From JANQHS01 sp965227315 (GTDB lineage Bacteria; Bacteroidota; Bacteroidia; Cytophagales; CCMP332), in the NCBI GenBank assembly GCA_965227315.1, contig OZ245737.1, positions 2,480,001 to 2,544,000 on the forward strand: a DNA stretch of 64,000 nt, in the 5' to 3' direction. This document shows positions 31,425-43,540 of this stretch, one piece after another. The position numbers and the translations under genes are program-made. How positions within the stretch are numbered: the first letter of the stretch is position 1; every line of letters starts with the position of its first letter. The notes beneath the pieces are model-generated. The model was not told the DNA's origin, searched no databases, and was given only the letters and a program-made list of their open reading frames with translations.

Positions 31425-32582
31425 GTGAATATCAGGGAGGTCAAGACCAATGATGATGTAAGGAAATTTCTTGAATTTCCACTTGGTATCTATGAGGATG
31501 ATCCGAATTGGATCAGGCCGCTGGATAGCGATATTGAGAAGGTTTTTGATCCTAAGCAAAATAAGCTGTTTCGAAACGGAGAGGCATCAAGATTTTTAGT
31601 GGAAGAGTCGGGACAGGTCCTTGGGAGAATCGCCGTTTTCATTGATGAAAAGGCTTCCAAGAAGGAAAAGCAACCCACAGGTGGACTCGGTTTTTTCGAA
31701 TGCATTGAAAACGAGGATGTGGCTTTTTTGCTCTTTGATACATCTGTTGAATGGCTGAAGAAAAGGGGTATTGAGGCGGTGGATGGCCCGATCAATTTTG
31801 GAGAGAGAAATAACTGGTGGGGTCTTTTGATTGACGGATTTACGCCACCAAACTATTGCTGCAACTATAATCCTCCCTATTACCAGGCTTTTTTCGAAAA
31901 CTATGGCTTCCGGCTTTATTTCAACCAGTATACTTATTACAGGGAGGTTGAGGAAGAGTTGTCGGATAAGATCAAGGCAAAGACCGACAGGATCTTTGCC
32001 AATCCCGATTATACGTTCGATCATTTCCGTAAGAGGAAAATGGAGAAGTATGCTGATGACTTCCTGACTATTTACAATAAGGCCTGGGTAAAGCACGGGG
32101 TAAACAAATTGAAAAAGGCCCAGGCCATGGCGGTGTTCAAACAGATGAAGCCTGTGGTTGATGAAAGGATCGTATTATTCTCGTATTACAAGGGAGAACC
32201 AGTTGCTTTTTTCATCATGTTGCCGGAATTGAATCAGCTTTTCAGGTATGTTAACGGGAAGCTTGACTGGATCGGGAAAATCAAATTCCTATATCATAAA
32301 TTGACCGGCTCATGCACCAAAATGTTCGGTGTTGTATTCGGTGTAGTTCCTGAACACCAGGGCAAGGGCCTTGAAGGAGCGATAGTGGGATATAGTTCCC
32401 AAATGGTGCAGGGCGGTAAGACCAATTATGTTGATTTTGAGATGAACTGGATTGGCGATTTTAACCCGAAAATGATGAAGCTTTGCGAAAATGTCGGTGG
32501 TAGGATCTGTAAAACCCATCATACCTACCGGTACCTTTTTGACAGAAATAAGCCTTTTGAGAGGCATCCTATAATAGAATAA
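31425..32582 (+). CDS. GNAT-like acyltransferase, uncharacterised
   Basis: The 385-residue protein appears to be a double GNAT-fold protein. The N-terminal half has SRFLVEESGQVLGRIAVFID and the motif GPINFGERNNWWGLLIDGF with PNYCCNYNPPYYQAFFENYG. The C-terminal half has GEPVAFFIMLPELN and a motif-A-like VVPEHQGKGLEGAIVGY. Similar proteins are annotated only as GNAT family or hypothetical across Bacteroidota. Substrate unknown. Start is GTG 31425; no in-frame ATG is near. It is followed 2 bp later by a sugar kinase, suggesting a common transcript. Confidence 0.72.
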   Translation: MNIREVKTNDDVRKFLEFPLGIYEDDPNWIRPLDSDIEKVFDPKQNKLFRNGEASRFLVEESGQVLGRIAVFIDEKASKKEKQPTGGLGFFECIENEDVAFLLFDTSVEWLKKRGIEAVDGPINFGERNNWWGLLIDGFTPPNYCCNYNPPYYQAFFENYGFRLYFNQYTYYREVEEELSDKIKAKTDRIFANPDYTFDHFRKRKMEKYADDFLTIYNKAWVKHGVNKLKKAQAMAVFKQMKPVVDERIVLFSYYKGEPVAFFIMLPELNQLFRYVNGKLDWIGKIKFLYHKLTGSCTKMFGVVFGVVPEHQGKGLEGAIVGYSSQMVQGGKTNYVDFEMNWIGDFNPKMMKLCENVGGRICKTHHTYRYLFDRNKPFERHPIIE

Positions 32583-32584
32583 AA

Positions 32585-33526
32585 ATGAAAAGAACGAACG
32601 ATGTTTTGGTCATAGGTTCAGTGGCCTTCGATGCAATTGAAACTCCCTTTGGGAAAACGGATAAGATCATAGGTGGGGCGGCCACCTATATTTCATTAGC
32701 CGCTTCCTACCTGAATCAGGCTGGAAAAACCCACCTCGTTGGCATTGTGGGAGAGGATTTTCCTCAATCCGGACTGGATATGTTTGCCAAAAAAGGGATT
32801 GATACCAAGGGGTTGGAGGTCAAGGAAGGTGGAAAAACATTTTTCTGGTCGGGCAAATACCACAATGACATGAACAGCCGAGACACCCTCGTCACGGAGC
32901 TCAATGTGCTGGCGGAGTTTGATCCTGTCCTCCCTGAGGAGTACCGTAGTATCCCCTATCTGATGCTTGGAAATCTTGAACCCAGGATACAGAAATCGGT
33001 AATCGAACAAATGAATACCCGCCCGGAATTGATCGTGATGGATACCATGGATTTTTGGATCGACAGCTTCAGGGATGATCTTTTGGAAACGCTGAAACTT
33101 GTAGATGTCGTTTCCATCAATGATGAGGAGGCGAGACAACTGTCCGGTGAGTATTCACTTGTCAAAGCCTCCAGAAAAATTCTGGCCATGGGTCCAAAAG
33201 TGGTGGTGATCAAGAAGGGGGAACATGGAGCCTTGTTGTTCAATGATCGTCAGGTCTATTTTGCACCGGCATTGCCATTGGAAGATGTATTTGATCCTAC
33301 GGGTGCCGGAGATACTTTCGCTGGAGGGTTTATCGGGCATTTGGCCAATGTGGGAGGGACGGAATTTGATGAAATGAAACGTGCTATCCTTTTTGGTTCG
33401 GCCCTGGCTTCTTTCTGTGTTGAGAAGTTTGGACTTGAAAGATTGGAGAACCTTTCCGGTGAAGAGATCTCCGGTCGGTTAAGGGAATTCATCGACCTGG
33501 TTCAGATTGACATGGAATTTGTTTAG
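32585..33526 (+). CDS. PfkB-family carbohydrate kinase
   Basis: The 313-residue ribokinase-family protein shows the two PfkB signatures: GGAATYISLAASYLNQAGK near the N terminus and DPTGAGDTFAGGFIGHLAN, in which D243 is the catalytic base. The NDEEARQLSG and VVIKKGEHGALL segments are typical. Substrate (ribose, fructose, adenosine or other) cannot be deduced. It follows the GNAT-like gene by 2 bp and precedes the rpmH promoter. Confidence 0.88.
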   Translation: MKRTNDVLVIGSVAFDAIETPFGKTDKIIGGAATYISLAASYLNQAGKTHLVGIVGEDFPQSGLDMFAKKGIDTKGLEVKEGGKTFFWSGKYHNDMNSRDTLVTELNVLAEFDPVLPEEYRSIPYLMLGNLEPRIQKSVIEQMNTRPELIVMDTMDFWIDSFRDDLLETLKLVDVVSINDEEARQLSGEYSLVKASRKILAMGPKVVVIKKGEHGALLFNDRQVYFAPALPLEDVFDPTGAGDTFAGGFIGHLANVGGTEFDEMKRAILFGSALASFCVEKFGLERLENLSGEEISGRLREFIDLVQIDMEFV

Positions 33527-33533
33527 ACGCATA

Positions 33534-33564
33534 TTGTCTTTGAAACTTATTCTAACTACTTTTG
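33534..33564 (+). promoter_or_regulatory. rpmH promoter, -33 TTG and -7 TACTTTTG
   Basis: TTG at 33534-33536 is followed after 20 bp by TACTTTTG (33557-33564), a full match to the Bacteroidota housekeeping promoter, 20 bp before the rpmH ATG. Confidence 0.78.
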
Positions 33565-33584
33565 CAGGCCAATTTTATTGAGAG

Positions 33585-33743
33585 ATGAAAAGGACATTTC
33601 AACCTTCGGTAAGGAAGAGAAAAAATAAGCACGGATTCAGGGAGAGAATGGCTTCTAAGTCAGGCCGTGCGGTTTTGGCCAATCGCAGAGCCAAAGGCAG
33701 GAAGAAGTTATCTATTTCTGACGAGGATCACGGCAGAAAATAA
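33585..33743 (+). CDS. rpmH: 50S ribosomal protein L34
   Basis: This 52-residue basic protein reads MKRTFQPSVRKRKNKHGFRE, the bL34 signature, followed by RMASKSGRAVLANRRAKGR. It has a seven-residue extension (SISDEDHGRK) beyond the usual end, as in several Bacteroidota. It lies just downstream of a good promoter and 39 bp before rnpA, the classical pair. Confidence 0.95.
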   Translation: MKRTFQPSVRKRKNKHGFRERMASKSGRAVLANRRAKGRKKLSISDEDHGRK

Positions 33744-33782
33744 TCCTATGGCGGAGAGTGGTCTTCCGCTGCCAATATCCTT

Positions 33783-34169
33783 ATGAGAGCCAGGTTTCCA
33801 AAGAGGGAAAGGCTGTCAGGAAAAACTGAAATCTCGGAGCTTTTTAACAAAGGCTCCTTTTTTTATTTAAGACCCTTCAAGGTTTTTTTTCTTCTTGGGG
33901 ATCATGATATGTCGGAGCCTCCTCAACTCCTGGTGTCCGTACCCAAATCGAAATTCTCTCATGCCACTGACAGAAATCTCCTGAAAAGAAGGATTCGCGA
34001 AGCCTATCGAAACTCAAAAGCAGACATATTGGACCGATTATCGGGGTCAGGAATCAATTTGAAAAAGATCGGGTTAGTTTATGTGGAAGATGAATTATTT
34101 TCGTTCGTTAATATAAAGGCCCAGATCATGAAGATTCCAGGGCTGTTAAAGAAAGGATCAAAGAAATAA
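33783..34169 (+). CDS. rnpA: ribonuclease P protein component
   Basis: The 128-residue protein assists the RNase P ribozyme in tRNA 5' maturation. The N terminus FPKRERLSGKTEISELFNKG and the RNA-binding motif RNLLKRRIREAYR are intact. The rpmH-rnpA order is nearly universal, but in this phylum the following genes vary; here an S41 protease gene overlaps the stop by one base. Confidence 0.93.
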   Translation: MRARFPKRERLSGKTEISELFNKGSFFYLRPFKVFFLLGDHDMSEPPQLLVSVPKSKFSHATDRNLLKRRIREAYRNSKADILDRLSGSGINLKKIGLVYVEDELFSFVNIKAQIMKIPGLLKKGSKK

Positions 34170-35836
34170 TGTGGTATAAGAAGCCAATCCTGTATCTAGG
34201 ACTTTTTGTTGTGCTGATCGGCGGGTTATCCCTTGATGAAAAATATAGTCAGCAGTATTTCGATGTGGCAAAGAACCTCGACATTTTTGCTACGATTTAC
34301 CGTGAGGTCAACACCTATTATGTAGATGAGATCGACCCCACCCCCTTTGTGCGTACGGGCATTGATGCCATGCTACAATCCCTGGATCCTTACACCAATT
34401 ACATCTCCGAAGATGAGATTGAGGATTTCAGGACCATGACCACCGGTGAGTATGGTGGTATTGGTGCCATTATCGGCCAACGGGATGGAGAGATCATCGT
34501 GATTATGCCCTACGAAGGGGATCCGGCGGATCAGGCAGGCCTCAAAGCCGGAGATAAGATCCTAAGTGTGAATGGAATTGATGTTTCGGGAAAGACTTCA
34601 GGGGAGGTCAGCAAACTCCTTAAGGGGCAATCCAACTCGGCAATCAATTTGAAAGTCGAACGGGTGTTGACCGAGGAAACTTTTGAGTTTGAGATCACCC
34701 GCAAAAAGATCAAGCTTGCCAATGTGCCCTTTTATGGAATGGTCGATGAGGAAGTCGGATATATCAGGCTGACCGATTTTTCTATCGGCGCATATAGTGA
34801 AGTGAGAAAGGGAATTGAGGAACTGCAAAAGCAGGGAGTCAAAAAACTGATCTTCGATCTCCGAGAGAACCCTGGAGGATCATTGGACGAGGCCATCAAG
34901 ATATGCTCTATCTTCCTTCCCGTAGGCACCAAGGTTGTTGAAACGAAGGGGAGGTATGAGCAATACAACAAGACCTATAACACCCTCATACCCCCTCTGG
35001 ATACAGCCGGTATGCCCTTGGTGATTCTTACGAGTGAAGCTTCGGCCTCAGCTTCGGAGATTGTAGGTGGCGTCATCCAGGATTATGATCGGGGAATATT
35101 GGTTGGCCAACAAACATTTGGAAAGGGCTTGGTTCAGATGACAAGGCCATTGGTTTACAATAGTCAGCTTAAGGTTACGACCTCCAGGTATTATATCCCA
35201 AGCGGAAGATGTATCCAGGCAATAGATTACAGTAAAAGGAATTCGAATGGGGAGGCCACCAAGGTTCCCGATTCTTTGCTGGCGGAGTACACCACAAAAA
35301 ATGGAAGAAAAGTGATCGATGGTCGCGGAGTCCACCCTGATATCGATATAGAGATCGAGGATTATGCGCCGATCACGGTTACCCTTCTTAGAAAGAATTA
35401 TATTTTCAATTACGCAACCTTGTTTTATTATGGTCATGAGTCTATTCCTTCTCCAAGGGAATTTTCTCTTAGTGATGAGGATTATAATGAATTTGTGAAT
35501 TGGCTCTCCGACAAGGATGTGGAATATACCACTCAGGTTGAGAAAACGCTTGCCAAACTGGACGAGCTTTCCAAAAAGGAAAAATACCATGATGCCATTG
35601 GTCCCGAATTGGAATCACTGAAAGAAAAGGTTTCGCATAGTAAGAATTCCGACCTCTATAATTTCAAGGAAGAGATCAAGGAAGTATTGGAAGAAGAGAT
35701 CATAGGAAGGTATTATTATCAAAAGGGCATCGTGGAATCTTCTTTTGATTCTGACCCCGATATCGAAGCTGCACTTAAAATTCTAAAGAACACAAATGAT
35801 TACGAGGCGATGCTGACCGTCCGTAATGATGAATGA
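34169..35836 (+). CDS. S41 family C-terminal processing peptidase
   Basis: The 555-residue protein is a Ctp/Prc-type periplasmic protease. It has an N-terminal membrane segment (PILYLGLFVVLIGGL) and a PDZ domain (about 85-165) with EGDPADQAGLKAGDKILSVN. The S41 core carries VKKLIFDLRENPGGSLDEAI, catalytic Ser in SEASASASEIVGG (S292) and Lys in QQTFGKGLVQ (about K318). The C-terminal 150 residues are charged and helical. It trims or degrades exported proteins at their C termini. It is translationally coupled to rnpA and to the TauE/SafE gene. Confidence 0.93.
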   Translation: MWYKKPILYLGLFVVLIGGLSLDEKYSQQYFDVAKNLDIFATIYREVNTYYVDEIDPTPFVRTGIDAMLQSLDPYTNYISEDEIEDFRTMTTGEYGGIGAIIGQRDGEIIVIMPYEGDPADQAGLKAGDKILSVNGIDVSGKTSGEVSKLLKGQSNSAINLKVERVLTEETFEFEITRKKIKLANVPFYGMVDEEVGYIRLTDFSIGAYSEVRKGIEELQKQGVKKLIFDLRENPGGSLDEAIKICSIFLPVGTKVVETKGRYEQYNKTYNTLIPPLDTAGMPLVILTSEASASASEIVGGVIQDYDRGILVGQQTFGKGLVQMTRPLVYNSQLKVTTSRYYIPSGRCIQAIDYSKRNSNGEATKVPDSLLAEYTTKNGRKVIDGRGVHPDIDIEIEDYAPITVTLLRKNYIFNYATLFYYGHESIPSPREFSLSDEDYNEFVNWLSDKDVEYTTQVEKTLAKLDELSKKEKYHDAIGPELESLKEKVSHSKNSDLYNFKEEIKEVLEEEIIGRYYYQKGIVESSFDSDPDIEAALKILKNTNDYEAMLTVRNDE

Positions 35837-36645
35837 TTTATTTTCTGCTCATTATTTCCGGGCTTTTTGGAGGCTTTCTTGCCGGACTTTTTGGAGTGGG
35901 AGGAGGAATCATCTATGTGATTGTTCTTCCCTATGCGCTGTCGGGTTTTGGCGTTGGGTCTGATGATCTTGCTCATTTCACCATAGCGAATTCACTCCTG
36001 GCAGTGATCTTCACGTCCCTTTCCGCTCTTTATCGGCATTATCGCCTGAATAACCTTTACCCCAAACAGTCCATAATTCTCGGCTTTAGCGGTGGGATAA
36101 CGGCAATTTTGATGACGGTAGTTTTTGTGGAAACAGTGGTTTTTTCGATGGAGTTGTTCAACTGGATTTTATTGCTTCTGCTCACATACATGCTTTTGGA
36201 TCTTTTCCTTGGAATCAGGAAAAACTCCCGGGGCGAAAAAAGGGAAAAGAATTGGCTCTATGTTCCCATAGGATTTGCCGGAGGGGTGGTGGCGGCAGTA
36301 TCCGGATTGGGAGGCGGAGTAGCCGTAATTCCCATGATCGCAAAATTCCAGCGTGAAGACTTCCGACAAATTACATCCATTTCCATGGGGTTTATCGCCA
36401 TAAGTGCTTTGTTGGTTTCCATTTACAATGCTATGGGGAGCCCACAAAATTCAGAAGTAGAGAATTCCTTGGGGTTTTTGGTTTTTCCGGTTACGATGAC
36501 CCTGGTTACTGGGGTTGTCATAGGTGCCCAATTCGGAGTGAGGTTTGGTCAGAGGGTGGGGTCAAAGTACATTCGGTATGGTTTTATGATTTTGCTCGGC
36601 ACACTGATCATCTACAAAGGATTTGAGATCTACCTTTATGCCTAA
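35833..36645 (+). CDS. TauE/SafE family anion permease
   Basis: The 270-residue protein has about eight membrane helices in two repeated halves. Each half begins with the glycine-rich family motif: FLAGLFGVGGGIIYVIV and VVAAVSGLGGGVAVIPM. Members export sulfite, sulfoacetate or related organosulfur anions, and the substrate here is unknown. ATG overlaps the S41 gene stop (ATGA), and the 3' end overlaps tsaB by 8 bp. Confidence 0.88.
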   Translation: MIYFLLIISGLFGGFLAGLFGVGGGIIYVIVLPYALSGFGVGSDDLAHFTIANSLLAVIFTSLSALYRHYRLNNLYPKQSIILGFSGGITAILMTVVFVETVVFSMELFNWILLLLLTYMLLDLFLGIRKNSRGEKREKNWLYVPIGFAGGVVAAVSGLGGGVAVIPMIAKFQREDFRQITSISMGFIAISALLVSIYNAMGSPQNSEVENSLGFLVFPVTMTLVTGVVIGAQFGVRFGQRVGSKYIRYGFMILLGTLIIYKGFEIYLYA

Positions 36646-37333
36646 TTTATTATGCATAGAGACCTCCGGGGATATCTGTTCGGTAGCTCTTTTTAAGGGT
36701 AATGAGCTGCTTTGGGAATCCATTGAGGAAAAGGAAAGATCTCACGCTCAAAAACTACCGCTGATGATCCGGGACGGATTGGCTTTTTTGAGATCAAATG
36801 AGTGGGAACCCGATGCGATCGGCTTATCCGCAGGCCCCGGTTCTTACACCGGATTGAGGATAGGCTGTTCTCTTGCCAAAGGCTTATGTCTGGGGCTGGG
36901 CATTCCCCTGGTTTCGGTGTCCGCATTAAAGATCATGTGGAATGTGCTCATGAGTAATGGAAAACAGGAATCCGAATTTTTTATCCCCATGATCGATGCC
37001 CGTAGAATGGATGTTTATTATTCTGTTTTTGATCAGCAAGGTCAGGTCTTAGAGCAGGATAGCGCCCTTATTTTAGATGGAACTTCATTTGAGAGTCTTA
37101 GAAAAAAGGGCTCCTGTATTTTTTTCGGATCGGGGAGTAAAAAGTTTGAAGGGGTTGTTGATGTTTCCGGGAAGGAGAGGTTTGATGAGCAAATCGGGCC
37201 GGTTGCAAATGTTATGGGGGATGATGTTTTAGAGAAATACCTTGCCGGGGACGTAGAGGATTTGGCATATTTTGAACCAAAATATGTCAAGGATGTTTTT
37301 GTAACTGATCCGAAACCTATTTTCAAAGGATAG
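36638..37333 (+). CDS. tsaB: tRNA threonylcarbamoyladenosine protein TsaB
   Basis: The 231-residue protein is the TsaD partner needed for t6A37 modification of ANN-decoding tRNAs. The start MPNLLCIETSGDICSVALF and GPGSYTGLRIGCSLAKGLCL are diagnostic; MIDARRMDVYYSVFD is the usual central motif. ATG 36638 is selected over an upstream ATG because it gives the family start. It is embedded in the rpmH-rnpA transcript group. Confidence 0.93.
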   Translation: MPNLLCIETSGDICSVALFKGNELLWESIEEKERSHAQKLPLMIRDGLAFLRSNEWEPDAIGLSAGPGSYTGLRIGCSLAKGLCLGLGIPLVSVSALKIMWNVLMSNGKQESEFFIPMIDARRMDVYYSVFDQQGQVLEQDSALILDGTSFESLRKKGSCIFFGSGSKKFEGVVDVSGKERFDEQIGPVANVMGDDVLEKYLAGDVEDLAYFEPKYVKDVFVTDPKPIFKG

Positions 37334-37842
37334 TGGAAGGAATAGAAAACAGAGTTGCAAAGAGTTCGTTGGTCACCCTTGATTTGGACGAGGTTTTACC
37401 GAGACCGGTCGTTGAGGAATTCGACATGGCTGATTATTTGTTCCAGGGTCTTGTTTTGAAGGAAAAGGATTTCAGATCGGCTTTGAAGGAATTGGATCTG
37501 GAAAAGTTTCGTGGCAAGGTGGTTGCTATCTTTTGTTCCACAGATGCTATTCTTCCTGTTTGGGCCTTTATGCTTGTCTCTACCCGACTTGGTGATGTGG
37601 CATTAAGAACCTATGTTTTGGGTTCCTCTGATGCTGTAATTCAATATCGGCTTGATTTCATCAAGGAAATGGACCTTGGAGAATATGAAAATTCCAAGGT
37701 GGTTTTGAAGGGTTGTGGGGGTGTGGAGGAAAAGGAAAAAATATATACTGCCATCACGTCAAGGTTAATCACTGTAGTACAAAGCCTTATGTACGGAGAG
37801 CCTTGCAGTACGGTTCCGGTCTTCAAAAAAAGCAGGTCATAA
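37333..37842 (+). CDS. DUF2480 family protein
   Basis: This 169-residue protein matches the DUF2480 family of Bacteroidota: IENRVAKSSLVTLDLDEVLP, FDMADYLFQGLVLKEKDFR, the Cys/Asp segment VVAIFCSTDAILPVWAFMLV and VVLKGCGGVEE. It is predicted cytoplasmic. Conserved cysteines and charged residues hint at an enzyme or metal site, but the function is unknown. Start is GTG 37333, overlapping the tsaB stop by one base, so it is translationally coupled. It ends the rpmH operon. Confidence 0.85.
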   Translation: MEGIENRVAKSSLVTLDLDEVLPRPVVEEFDMADYLFQGLVLKEKDFRSALKELDLEKFRGKVVAIFCSTDAILPVWAFMLVSTRLGDVALRTYVLGSSDAVIQYRLDFIKEMDLGEYENSKVVLKGCGGVEEKEKIYTAITSRLITVVQSLMYGEPCSTVPVFKKSRS

Positions 37843-37914
37843 TTGACGATTTCGCCTTATCTTTGATGCCCTTTTTTCAAGGGAAAAGTTTTTAAATATT
37901 TTTTCACCGAGCTA

Positions 37915-37946
37915 TTGTAAAGTAGGTGAACTATTTCATACTTTTG
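37915..37946 (+). promoter_or_regulatory. rRNA operon promoter
   Basis: TTG (37915-37917), 21 bp, then TACTTTTG (37939-37946) match the Bacteroidota sigma-A consensus. The start of transcription would be about 37953, giving a leader of about 260 nt before mature 16S. Confidence 0.78.
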
Positions 37947-38064
37947 CACTCGCTTTTTCGGGGGGTATGGATTTTGGAGTTGTGAAGGAGTGAATAGGAG
38001 CCCGAGTATGTCGGGTTTTTCGGTCTTGTTCGGTGGTCAATGATAGTGGCTGATTCGGACGGGA

Positions 38065-38080
38065 GAAGTTCTTTGAATTG
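38065..38080 (+). promoter_or_regulatory. boxA-like antitermination element, leader
   Basis: GAAGTTCTTTGAATTG closely resembles the GAAGTTCATTGACATATTG found before 23S (39901-39919). Placement before each large rRNA is what is expected for boxA antitermination (Nus factor) sites. Confidence 0.5.
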
Positions 38081-38212
38081 ATGGCATCCTGATTTTGATA
38101 ATCGGGAGATTAGGACAGCAGATTGCAACTGGCTTTTTAAGAGGTCAGTTGAAGATGCGAATTCTTGTCAAGATAGAATAGGACGATTTCTGAGCTAAAT
38201 AATTCTTATTAC

Positions 38213-39737
<1,525 letters not shown>

Positions 39738-39966
39738 AGAGCGTTTTGGTCCGAGTGACCAAAGGAGGAAATCGTTCGACAGGTCGCATCGCGATCGGCT
39801 GTCCGCCATTGATTCAATTTTAATGGTCTCAATCATAGGATTGGTACCACACTCTCATGGGTACAGACGACATAGCCGTTGGTTTGTACTGATATGGGAA
39901 GAAGTTCATTGACATATTGACTGGAGAGAGTAGTAGGGAAGCATTAAAAGGATTAATGCGGTAAAA
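39738..39966 (+). other. 16S-23S spacer without tRNA genes
   Basis: The spacer is only about 230 bp. It contains a perfect hairpin right after 16S (TTTGGTC-CGAGT-GACCAAA, 39745-39763), probably a processing signal, and a boxA-like element at 39901-39919. I find no tRNA cloverleaf; the Ile and Ala tRNAs often found here in other bacteria are absent. Confidence 0.8.
39901..39919 (+). promoter_or_regulatory. boxA-like antitermination element, spacer
   Basis: GAAGTTCATTGACATATTG precedes 23S by about 50 bp and is the spacer counterpart of the leader element at 38065. Confidence 0.5.
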
Positions 39967-42858
<2,892 letters not shown>

Positions 42859-42920
42859 CACAGTGCATTTTTCCTTGTTGTTTGCCTATTATTTTCTCCA
42901 TCAATGTTGTCAAAAGATAC

Positions 42921-42939
42921 TGTTGCCCTAAAGGCAACA
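42921..42939 (+). other. hairpin in the 23S-5S spacer
   Basis: TGTTGCC-CTAAA-GGCAACA is a perfect 7-bp stem in the spacer of about 90 bp between 23S and 5S. It lacks a T run, so it is likelier a processing (RNase III type) signal than a terminator. Confidence 0.5.
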
Positions 42940-42947
42940 AACCTTTT

Positions 42948-43058
42948 TGCGGTGGTTATGGCGGAGGGGATCCACCTCTTTCCATTCCGAACAGAGAAGT
43001 TAAGCCCTCCAGCGCCGATGGTACTGGTCTAAAGCCGGGAGAGTAGGTCGCCGCCGCT
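42948..43058 (+). rRNA. rrf: 5S ribosomal RNA
   Basis: About 110 nt. The closing stem pairs GCGGTGG near 42950 with CCGCCGC at about 43051. The core GATCCACCTCTTTCCATTCC, GAACAGAGAAGTTAAGCCC and GGGAGAGTAGGTCGCCGCC are the Bacteroidota 5S motifs. It is followed by a strong terminator. Confidence 0.94.
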
Positions 43059-43066
43059 AAATATTT

Positions 43067-43102
43067 ACAACCCCAGGTTGCATCGCAGCTTGGGGTTTTT
43101 TT
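43067..43102 (+). terminator. rRNA operon terminator
   Basis: AACCCCAGG pairs with CTTGGGGTT around a loop (with one G-U pair) and is followed by a T run. Confidence 0.85.
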
Positions 43103-43261
43103 ATGCTACGGATTCAGCGAATCATTGATTTTTAACTTGACCTCACCGCTTTGGTCGATGATCGAACAGTACTTTCCGGGTTCTGGCATTAAATCTGAAA
43201 ATGGTTCCCCTCCCCTGGATGGCATAGCCTTGACGAGAATTGCAGGCCATTGCTTCGCAAT

Positions 43262-43290
43262 AAAAAAGCCACACCTTTCAGTGCGGCTTT
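43262..43290 (-). terminator. second minus-strand terminator
   Basis: On the minus strand GCCGCAC-TGAAAG-GTGTGGC (one G-U pair) is followed by six T. It lies downstream of the partial tRNA-Arg copy. Confidence 0.7.
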
Positions 43291-43365
43291 CTGTCTCGTC
43301 TCCTGTGTAGCCTCGACAAGCATTCTCGGCATCCGCCGGGACTGGCTTCGATTCATTTTTTCTAC

Positions 43366-43389
43366 GAAAAAACCCCGCTTGCGCGGGGT
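43366..43389 (-). terminator. tRNA-Arg terminator
   Basis: On the minus strand CCCCGC-GCAA-GCGGGG is followed by six T, 12 nt downstream of the tRNA 3' end. Confidence 0.85.
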
Positions 43390-43400
43390 CTGTCTCACCG

Positions 43401-43472
43401 TAGCCTCGACAAGAATCGAACTTGTATCTAGAGTTTAGGAAACTCCTATTCTATCCATTGAACTACGAGGCC
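43401..43472 (-). tRNA. tRNA-Arg (CCU)
   Basis: The minus-strand cloverleaf is complete. The acceptor stem GGCCTCG pairs with CGAGGCT plus discriminator A. The D arm is GTTCAATGGATAGAAT. The anticodon stem GGAGT/ACTCT encloses the loop TTCCTAA, anticodon CCT, and the T arm contains GTTCGATTC. CCA is not encoded. It reads AGG codons. It lies opposite to the rRNA operon and between it and hflX. Confidence 0.93.
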
Positions 43473-43540
43473 TTCTTCGTTTCACTTCGGAGGCCAAAGG
43501 CCGCCGTTGTTACTTCAAAAGAGAACGCAAAAATAGTTGT

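Larger units (their letters stand above)
37843..38212 (+). other. rRNA operon promoter and leader region
   Basis: This 370-bp gap holds no convincing gene. A weak hairpin (CCCTT/AAGGG near 37869-37883) could end the DUF2480 transcript. The rRNA promoter follows at 37915-37946, then an AT/GT-rich leader with a boxA-like element at 38065-38080. The remaining leader probably forms the processing stem upstream of 16S. Confidence 0.7.
43103..43400 (-). other. region with decayed tRNA-Arg 3' ends and two terminators
   Basis: No believable protein gene is seen. The tRNA-Arg 3' end (plus-strand TAGCCTCGACAAG at 43401) recurs at 43308-43320, and a weaker match AGCCTTGACGAGAAT lies at 43226-43240. Minus-strand terminators follow the real tRNA (43366-43389) and the first copy (43262-43290). 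The pattern suggests one or two degraded tandem copies of a tRNA-terminator unit, or scars of integration at the tRNA 3' end. Confidence 0.55.

Noticed and set aside
43125..43438. Three frames of 61-69 codons on both strands between 5S and tRNA-Arg.
   Set aside because: They run through terminators and tRNA remnants and show no coding signs.
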